Of a DNA stretch of 64,000 bases, positions 57,126-64,000 are shown piece after piece (position 1 is the stretch's first letter; each line of letters opens with the position of its first letter). The stretch lies in the NCBI GenBank assembly GCA_030267565.1, contig BRXU01000019.1:980501-1044500 (forward strand), in the 5' to 3' direction. A program made the position numbers and the translations under genes. This DNA is from Pleodorina starrii (Eukaryota; Chlorophyta; Chlorophyceae; Chlamydomonadales; Volvocaceae). Below the pieces are notes generated by a model. It was not told the origin of the DNA. It did no database searches and saw only the letters and a program-made list of their open reading frames with translations.

Positions 57126-59554
57126 GATAATTGTGGGGGGGGGGGGATGACGGGGGGAGAGTGTGTGTGGGGGGGGGGGTCGGGCAGTCCACATCGGCGT
57201 ATGCCTCGTTGGGGTCAGGGCGGGTCAGGGCGGGTCGGGGCGGGTCAGCGTAGAGGAAGGTGAAGAAGGGGCGAAGGGCGGGCGGGGCGGGGGAGTGGGG
57301 AGCGGGGGCTGTGTCGTCAGCCGGGCTTCATGCAGCCGGTGCTGTGCTCCTGGCTACCTGGCTACGTGACAGCAAGGTGGGGTGGGGGGTGGGAGGGTGG
57401 CGGTAGCTCGAGGGGCGGACAGATGCTGCGGCTGGGCAGCGCCGAGCCCGTGATCTCATCTGATATGATCTGATCTGGTCGGTATTGAGACGGGCGGAGA
57501 GGCCCAGATAAGCCGCTGTGCACTGGTAGTAGACGGGCGTGTGGCGTCGCATGTGATTTCCCCGGACCGGAAATCCTTTTGACACGACGTGCCGTACTGT
57601 ACTGTGTCTGTACTGCATTGCGTACAGGCGTGTTACAGTCGGCCGTGCCTGTCTGCTGCTGCTGCTGCTGGGGTGTGGGCATGCCGATGTCGGCCCGGCC
57701 CCAAACAGACCCACGGCGGAACGGTACGACACCGCTGGGTGCATGTCCTGCCACTCGGGGCAAGCCGTGACAATCGCGGGTGTATGTGTGGAAGTGGTCG
57801 AGTCTCGAGTGTATGTGTGTGTGTGTGGGGGGGGGGGCGGTGGCCCTTGAGAGCGGTGGTGAGCATAGTGCCATGCCCGGGATGTACAGCAGACCGCATA
57901 TAGCCGGTACGGTTAACGGTTGTATCGACCGTTGACTGGTTGTTAGACAGTCGGTAACTGACAGCGGTATGACGAATAGGATGAGGCCCTGCTTCGTGTG
58001 TGGCCGTTATTTTTGACATGCCTTTGTCGACTGGGTGGATGGCAGGTTGAGGCCTCCCGTCACGCTTTCGCATTATGTAGGGATGGCTCCAGGGCAGGTA
58101 CCGTACATCATGCCAGCTGGACAACAGAATAATGCCGTACAGTGCATCTTTTGTACATGTGGCGCCACCCTGCTGGCTGCCACCGTCGTTATCGTGACTG
58201 GATGGGGGCGCAGATGCCGCCCAGCTATTGCCACCATTCGGCGTTGTGCGTTGCATTAGAGCCCTGATGTGAAGACTTACCGTAACAGTAGAAAGATTGC
58301 TGGTCCCTTGTTTGCAAATGGCACAAGAGGCGACGAAGAGTTGGCGCACTTTCCGCGCAGCGAATCTCTCCAAGTAAGCAAGACGGCCAGCCGCGCGCTA
58401 TCGGCAGGCCGTTGCACAATCACTACGTGCTCCTTATCTGCGGACACGCGAATGAATGGGACACAGCAGCTTTCCTGGATGCATCGCTGGAATGAATCAG
58501 GGCTGCTGCTACAGGATTTGGCCGGAGGACTGATCGCATGCGGTGTTCAGGAAATGGGCTCACAACCAACACAATCAACCATTTGTTGGGCCCCAACATG
58601 CAGCAGCTAGGCGGGGATGCATGCGCCGGCCTCGATCGCAAGGCCCGAACTTGGGACGTCTGGCGCGCGTTAATGGTGGCTGGGCGGCACCAGAGATGCG
58701 AGGAAGGATATTCTGGGATGCAAGATGCCGCAGGGATGGGCAGTAAAGTTGCGGGGCAGCTGCACCGGAGCGCGTTTTGGGGTGTTTGAACGCGCCTGCA
58801 CCGGCCCGTCCAGCGATGGGGGTTTTGATTGGTTGCACATGCATAATCTGACTGACATGCACCGCGCGCACGCATAGGATTTAAGGCAAGATCGAGGCAA
58901 GACCTCCACTGTAATTCGTGGCAGGAAACATCACACCATCAGCCACACGAATCCTTACCGAGAGCGCTGACACGGACCCTGACGGACTGAGCTCCGGGGG
59001 GCGGCGGGCGGACGGGCGGGCGGGAAAGTGTGGCGCCAAAACCACCCCGTTTAGCGCAAGCGCAACTTGGAAGAGACCTCTGCCCTTTTTCATTTCATTT
59101 TTAGGTATTCCATTTGCCAACCTCACAATGGGAGGCATAGGGGGTCTGGGCCGTCGCAAAACTCTGCACACATAGTAAAACTTTGCGCACATAGTCAAAA
59201 CTCAAGGTTTGCAATTCATGCAAGCAGAGGCGCATAGGGAAAAAATTATTTGTCATTTGGCAGAGATGCGCGAAACTGGCAATGGCGCGCTCTTCAGTTC
59301 CCTGCAGTTGTCCTCAGTAGCAAATCGTCCCTGCATGCCGGCTTCACGAACCGTATAAAGGGCCGTTTTGCGCATCATTTTCCATCTTATCGCCCAAAAT
59401 TTACACTCTGTCCTTTCGCTCATTTATCGCAACCTTAATCGTGTTTTACAAGCCCAGCCTCAACTGCTTTGTCATCCCCAAAGAGGAAAGAACATCTTAC
59501 CAGGCCGGGACTTCAATTCCTGCGGATTAGGCTTTCATAACGCTACAAATCTCC
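57126..59554. other. Long intergenic region, no gene supported
   Basis: G-rich sequence to about 57410 (DHHC 3' UTR), then mixed sequence. Short frames on both strands lack splice signals or family motifs. A TATAAAG string at 59353-59359 lies about 200 bp upstream of the ATG at 59555 and may be that gene's TATA box. Confidence 0.5.
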
Positions 59555-60994
59555 ATGAAGGTTAACACCAAGCCGGCGTCTCCATCTGGCAACCCGGACA
59601 CTGTCCCGGAGCTCGCCAAGTTATCCTCGGCCAACGAAGACCACGAGTACCTCAGCTACTGGCTATGCGGTATCGAGGTCGAGATTGTCTTGGAGAAGCT
59701 GTCGGCGGCGTGCGACGACAGCAGCCGCAGCGACAGCAGCCTGACCTTCAGCAACCCCGCCTACTCGCCGCGCCTCGCCGACCTGTCTAACGGCCCCGAT
59801 TTCACCTTCGACAACCCGACCTTCTGCCAGGAGGTGAGAGGTAGAGCGCGTTGACGCCAGTTGATCAGGGCGGGGTCGGTCTCATGGGGACTGCCGGACT
59901 GGGTTGCGGTTGCGGCACAGCGGGCAGCAGCAGCACGTCGGTTTTCGCCAACGCATGTATTTGAGGTCTGTGATGTCGAACTATGCCGCGCCTGAACCAA
60001 GCCATTGTATATGGGGGTGGCGGGCGTATGTCTTATCCGAAGGGACGTGCGTGCCGGTACCTGCGGCTCCATGGAAAGCAAGGACCTTTCGACTCCCACA
60101 AAGCGCCCCCGGCGCCCTACCTGGCGTTGTTGCGGCCTACATCGCGAGGGCTCAGTTTACCGTTTCCAATTTACCTCCTTTCCCCGTGCTAAAGCACAGC
60201 CCCCCGCCCTGCCCCGCTCCTCGCTGCCTACCTCCGCGCCACCACGACAGGGCACATTCCCCCCCGAGGAGGAGGACGACTCCGACTCCGACCTGGACTT
60301 GGACTCCGACTCAGAGACCGACTCCGAGACCGAGGTCCAGCCGTACAGCTCCCACTGCTGCAGCTTCAGCGGCGTGTGCAGCTCGTCCCCCTGCTCGTCC
60401 ACCTGCTCGTCCACCTGCTCGTCCACCTGCTCGTCCACCTGCTCGTCCTCTCCCTCTCCCTCTTCCTCATCACCCTCATCATCAGGCACCAGCAGCCCCG
60501 TCTCCTGCCGCTCACCCGCCTGGTCGCCGGTCGGCAGCTTCGTCATCCGGTACGACAGCAGATCCCCCTGCCCCTCCACCCCCTCGACCTACACATCCCC
60601 CACCTTCGCCTCCTCGGTCTCCGCCTCTTCCACCTCCGCCACCTCCGCCTCTTCCACCGTCGCCGCTGCCGTTGCCGCTGCGGACCGCACGCCGCCGCCG
60701 CAGCAGTCGGAGGCTTCGTCTTCGAGCTGCTCATCTTCCTCTTCCTCTCCGTTTTCCTCTTCGTCTTCGCACAGCAGCGCTGGTTGTCGTCTCGTCGGCC
60801 CCTGCTGGGAGGACGTGTCCCTGGACCTGGGCTACCCCTCGGCCGAGGACGAGGCCTTGTTCCGCGCCCACATGTGCGACCTGGAGGCGTTTGGGCTCCT
60901 GGAGGCGACCTCGGAGCAGCTGATGGACGCAGCAATCAGCCGAGACTTCCCCGCACTCGCCCAAGCAAGCAGCGGTACCCGGGTGCTAGCATAG
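59555..60994 (+). CDS. Hypothetical Ser/Asp-rich protein
   Basis: Not recognised. Exon 1 is 59555-59833 (93 codons, ending CAGGAG|GTGAGA). Exon 2 starts at 60200 or 60251 (both acceptors keep phase) and ends at TAG 60994, giving about 340-358 aa. Exon 1 has a short helix (YLSYWLCGIEVEIVLEKLSA) and the NPAYSP...FTFDNPTF repeat-like pair. Exon 2 opens with an acidic run (EEEDDSDSDLDLDSDSETDS), then a TCSS repeat from 12-bp coding repeats (about 60387-60443), long Ser runs and a structured-looking end (WEDVSLDLGYPSAEDEALFR, then HMCDLEAFGLLEATSEQLMD). It resembles an intrinsically disordered regulatory protein. Codon use fits the other genes. Whether both exons belong together is the main doubt. 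Confidence 0.5.
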
Positions 60995-62711
60995 GTGGCT
61001 GATGGAGGGTGGACACGTCTCATGTGTCCGGGGGGGAGGAGGGGAGCGGCGTGAGCACGGGTCTCGTAGTGTTGACGGCACACACACAGGCCCGCTGCTA
61101 GCGCATACCGTACGGTGCTCTAGTGTGCGTTACGTTTGGTTGGTTTAAATCGGGCAGGATTCGGTTTGGTTGGATTGCTTGATGGGTTGGATGTATTTCA
61201 GCACAGAATTGTGTGTGCGTGACGTGGGTACGGATGCCATTGGTACGGACCCTTTGCCGTACATGGGTGCAGGGCGTCGCGCCGACTGACTGACCGCGAG
61301 CGGCGCCGCAGTGTGTGCCGCAATGCGCACCTGCTGACCGTAACGTTTGGCAAAATCGCGCCCGCCGTACGAATAATGTGGGCAACGGCAACTTGTCCCG
61401 CCCGGGCCTTATCAACGCTGCGATTATGCCGGCCCGCTGGCAGCAGCCTAAGGCTCTATCTTGGACCCGAGTGACACGAGTGCGTGTTTGTATTTAGGTG
61501 AACATTTTTGCCGGGTTTGCAATGTTAGTAATGCGGTGATTAGTAATGCGATGAGATTGGACAAAGTGGTTCTTTGAGCGACGTCTTAAGACCGGATCCC
61601 TACCAATCTAGCGCCTCGAGTTTCGTTGATCCCGCTCCCGCTCAGACGGGCTTCAACTAACGGCCCCACATACACGTGTGACCACGCACCTGCTGCCCAC
61701 TCGGGCGGCTGGTGGTCCATTAGGGCCGGTAGGTGGGAGGGGCCGAGCGCAGGACGTGGACAGCATTGCAATTCGTGACTAGTGGCGACGTGCGACCACC
61801 ACATCGTCCGTACCGCATCAGTGTGCTGAGAACATTTCAAGGAACGAGCCACCGATTCATGCATGTGCGCCAGGGCGCAACTGACTGTTATTAAGCGGCA
61901 CCACACGCAAACACGTGGCAGTGGCAGGTGGTGTGTGTGTGTGTGCACCGCCCTATCCTACCCGCGATTCGTTTTTCTGGGGCCCTACCTTGTAACACTC
62001 CAAGGCGCAGTCGGTAACTGCAGTCAGTACCCGCATCTGCCAACCACTCGCACACACGGAACGCCATCAGGGCTGCAGCACGCAGCCACGAGGGGAATCT
62101 ATCGCGGGTCCGATCCAAGTACAGGACGAGGCCCCACCCTGCCCCCCCTGGACCCCATGCAGCTCCCGACTAATGAAGCACCATCTGCCGCTCCTGAGCC
62201 ACAGTCAGAAACCTGGGAAAGCAGGCCCGCAGGGTAAGTGTCGCGAGGTGTCGCGCGCGGTTGGCTGCGTTCCCACGCGCCCAGCCAATGGAGCTAGGGC
62301 GCCACCTCCAGCCCAATCGTGTTGTGCGAATTTCACGCCGTCATCGGCCACTCCAACTCGCATGCCCACCACTACCACCACCACCACCAAACCCTGCTAT
62401 CAGGTCTGTAGGCGCGCCTTTTTGTGGGTGACCGAGGCTCATCGCCCATTGGGGGGCCTCACGCATGGCTACAGAATGCCCCTGTGCTTCCCCCCGGGTC
62501 CGCTCGTTCCTATCTGGGTGGCTCGTGCTGTCTGGTCTGGTTGGGCTTGCCTTTGCCCTGGTCGCCTCTGCAACAGTGCCCGGCCAGATGGCCCGTTGGC
62601 TCTACTCTTCCGTAGCCAGGAGCCCACTGTAACCACCACCACCACCACCACCATAACCACCACACCACCGGCCGCCAGCTGTACCGCCGTCGGCTGCTGC
62701 TGTCGCTGCGA
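60995..62711. other. Intergenic region, nothing identified
   Basis: No supported exon or RNA gene. CCACCACCA-type trinucleotide runs occur at about 62375 and 62635. Open frames are compositionally driven. Confidence 0.45.
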
Positions 62712-63900
62712 CTACTGGTCCCCAGCCGCTGCCATGTCCGCCGCCGCCGAGAGCGTCGGCAGAAAGCGGTTGGGTCCCGGGCAGATGAGCTGCGGCTGAG
62801 GCTGCGGCTGCCCGGCAGGTGGAGTAGCATCGGCGATGAAGGCGGTGAAGAGCGGGGCTGCCAGCTGGCTGAGCCCGCGCAGCAGAGGTTGGATGCTCTC
62901 GATGGCTGCATCGGGGTAGCCCCGGTTGAGCAGCCAGAGGACGAGGGTGGAGGCGCGGGCGGAGGTGGGGGTGCTGGGCAAAGTAACCGGTAGGCAACTG
63001 CGAAGCGGGGGATCTGATGGCGGCACCGTATCGACCCCGATGAGGCACATTTAGGTACATATGCGGACAGAAGCGGGCAAATGAACAGGCAGGCAGGCAG
63101 GCAGATGAGGAAGCAGGCGAATCACAACAGCGGCTCCGCGGCTCAGCCGCGCAGCGCCCACGGCAGCAGGAAACGGCAGCAGGGACAGCGGAATGCCGAA
63201 GCCGCCAACCGCCGCTGCTGCCCTGCCCCAGTGCGCCACGCGCGCGGAGAGCCCACCACAACACAATTACACAATTAGCAACGGTCAACGGACCTTCCCC
63301 TTCCAACTGAAATCCAACCTCCAATGCCTCGTAGTCGTATCTGCGTCCCCCACAGGAACGTAACTACAAAAAATGTATATGGCATACGGTAGTCGCGGCG
63401 CCCCATGAATTGCCATTCTCCTGTTTAAGATCAAAATCTTGGCTCGCCTCGTCACGTCGTCAGACACATAGCAGCAGCTGCCCAGCCGCACAACTGATTA
63501 TGCAAACGACACGCGTGCCTGGTATAGCGGACATTTAGGACAGCAAAGCAAAGCGGTAGCCGCCACTAAAGAGCCAGTGCGCCTCCTTCCCTGCTGGTTC
63601 GCCCTCGACGGGGGAGGGCCCGCGGCCTGCGCAACCGGTACGCCTGGTGCGCCCTATTCCCCGGGTGAGCACGCCGGGCCGCCACCCAGCGTACTTCGTG
63701 CGAAGCAGGGCACAGGGGCCCGCACGCCCGATCTGCACACCACACCCCACCCGCCCTGTGCCGCGCCACACCTTGCAGTGCACGTGCGCGCCCCCGGAAC
63801 TACAAGCGAACGACATGCACGTTAGGGTACGGTCGATCCCCAAAACACGGGACGAAAGCCGCGAGCCGAAGACGTCGCGGGTGTCCAGCAGATTGCTCAT
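62712..63900 (-). CDS. Possible multi-exon gene of unknown function
   Basis: Two coding-like pieces: a first exon from the ATG at 63900 (MSNLLDTRDVFGSRLSSRVL, likely ending near 63835) and a last exon 62973-62712. The last exon is preceded by a CCCAG acceptor and reads ASTLVLWLLNRGYPDAAIES, then LLRGLSQLAAPLFTAFIADA, with stop TAG. Hydrophobic frames lie between (about 63270-63060), but I could not link them with phase-consistent splice sites. No family is recognised. The 5' UTR would run to the window end. Confidence 0.3.
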
Positions 63901-64000
63901 ACATGGCCTCAAAGTCGGGTGGATAAATTTACGTCATCACATCCCCTCGCGGCTGGATGAATGGATAAAGGGGGCGGAGCTGCAGCACGGCTACCGGGGC

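Noticed and set aside
58035..58789. Short plus-strand frames between DHHC and the Ser-rich gene
   Set aside because: No splice pairing, no motifs and poor codon bias compared with the real genes.
60005..60195. 5' extension of exon 2 of the Ser-rich gene
   Set aside because: The frame is open from 60005, but the sequence before 60200 reads like intron and the acceptors at 60199 or 60250 match the phase of exon 1.

Overview
The window looks like nuclear DNA of a green alga of the Chlamydomonas/Volvox group. GC is high, genes are split by many short GT-AG introns, coding exons carry long Ala/Gly/Gln/Ser runs, and TGTAA poly(A)-type signals lie downstream of several stops. All gene models are hand-spliced: I chose splice sites so that codon phase carries across every junction, and I named families from remembered motifs. 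No alignment or search was run.

Layout. (1) 1-7093 (-): 5' part of an armadillo-repeat protein with SAM-like and EF-hand-like segments; its 3' end is off the window. (2) 7515-14545 (+): DEAD-box helicase of the DDX20/Gemin3 type with a long Tyr/Trp-rich tail. (3) 16086-20303 (-): CCDC137-like protein; one intron holds a 1.36 kb palindromic retroelement remnant. (4) 20766-25012 (+): CEP44-type centriole protein, much enlarged. (5) 25974-29800 (-): poly(A)-specific ribonuclease PARN. (6) 30898-34495 (+): FAM221-type Cys-rich protein with a 0.5 kb G-rich array in an intron. (7) about 35-48.7 kb: gene-poor repeat island with a mariner-type non-autonomous element, a gag inverted repeat, a tRNA-like/SINE sequence and a decayed DIRS-type retrotransposon. 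(8) 49179-53231 (-): pantothenate synthetase (panC). (9) 53632-57125 (+): ZDHHC4-like palmitoyltransferase. (10) 59555-60994 (+): Ser/Asp-rich protein of unknown function. (11) about 62.7-63.9 kb (-): weakly supported gene.

The recognised genes alternate strictly in strand, giving four head-to-head pairs (1/2, 3/4, 5/6, 8/9) with start-to-start gaps of about 0.4, 0.46, 1.1 and 0.4 kb. They do not form one pathway: RNA metabolism (DDX20, PARN), a possible nucleolar or chromosome-associated protein (CCDC137-like), centriole (CEP44), vitamin B5 synthesis (panC) and protein lipidation (DHHC).

The most interesting signal is a family of dispersed short sequences confined to introns. A roughly 20-bp motif sits 9-37 nt upstream of the 3' splice site in four introns of three unrelated genes. 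A second module near the 5' end of two of those introns is also the end sequence of the palindromic element. This looks like an introner-like (intron-generating or intron-colonising) transposon family.
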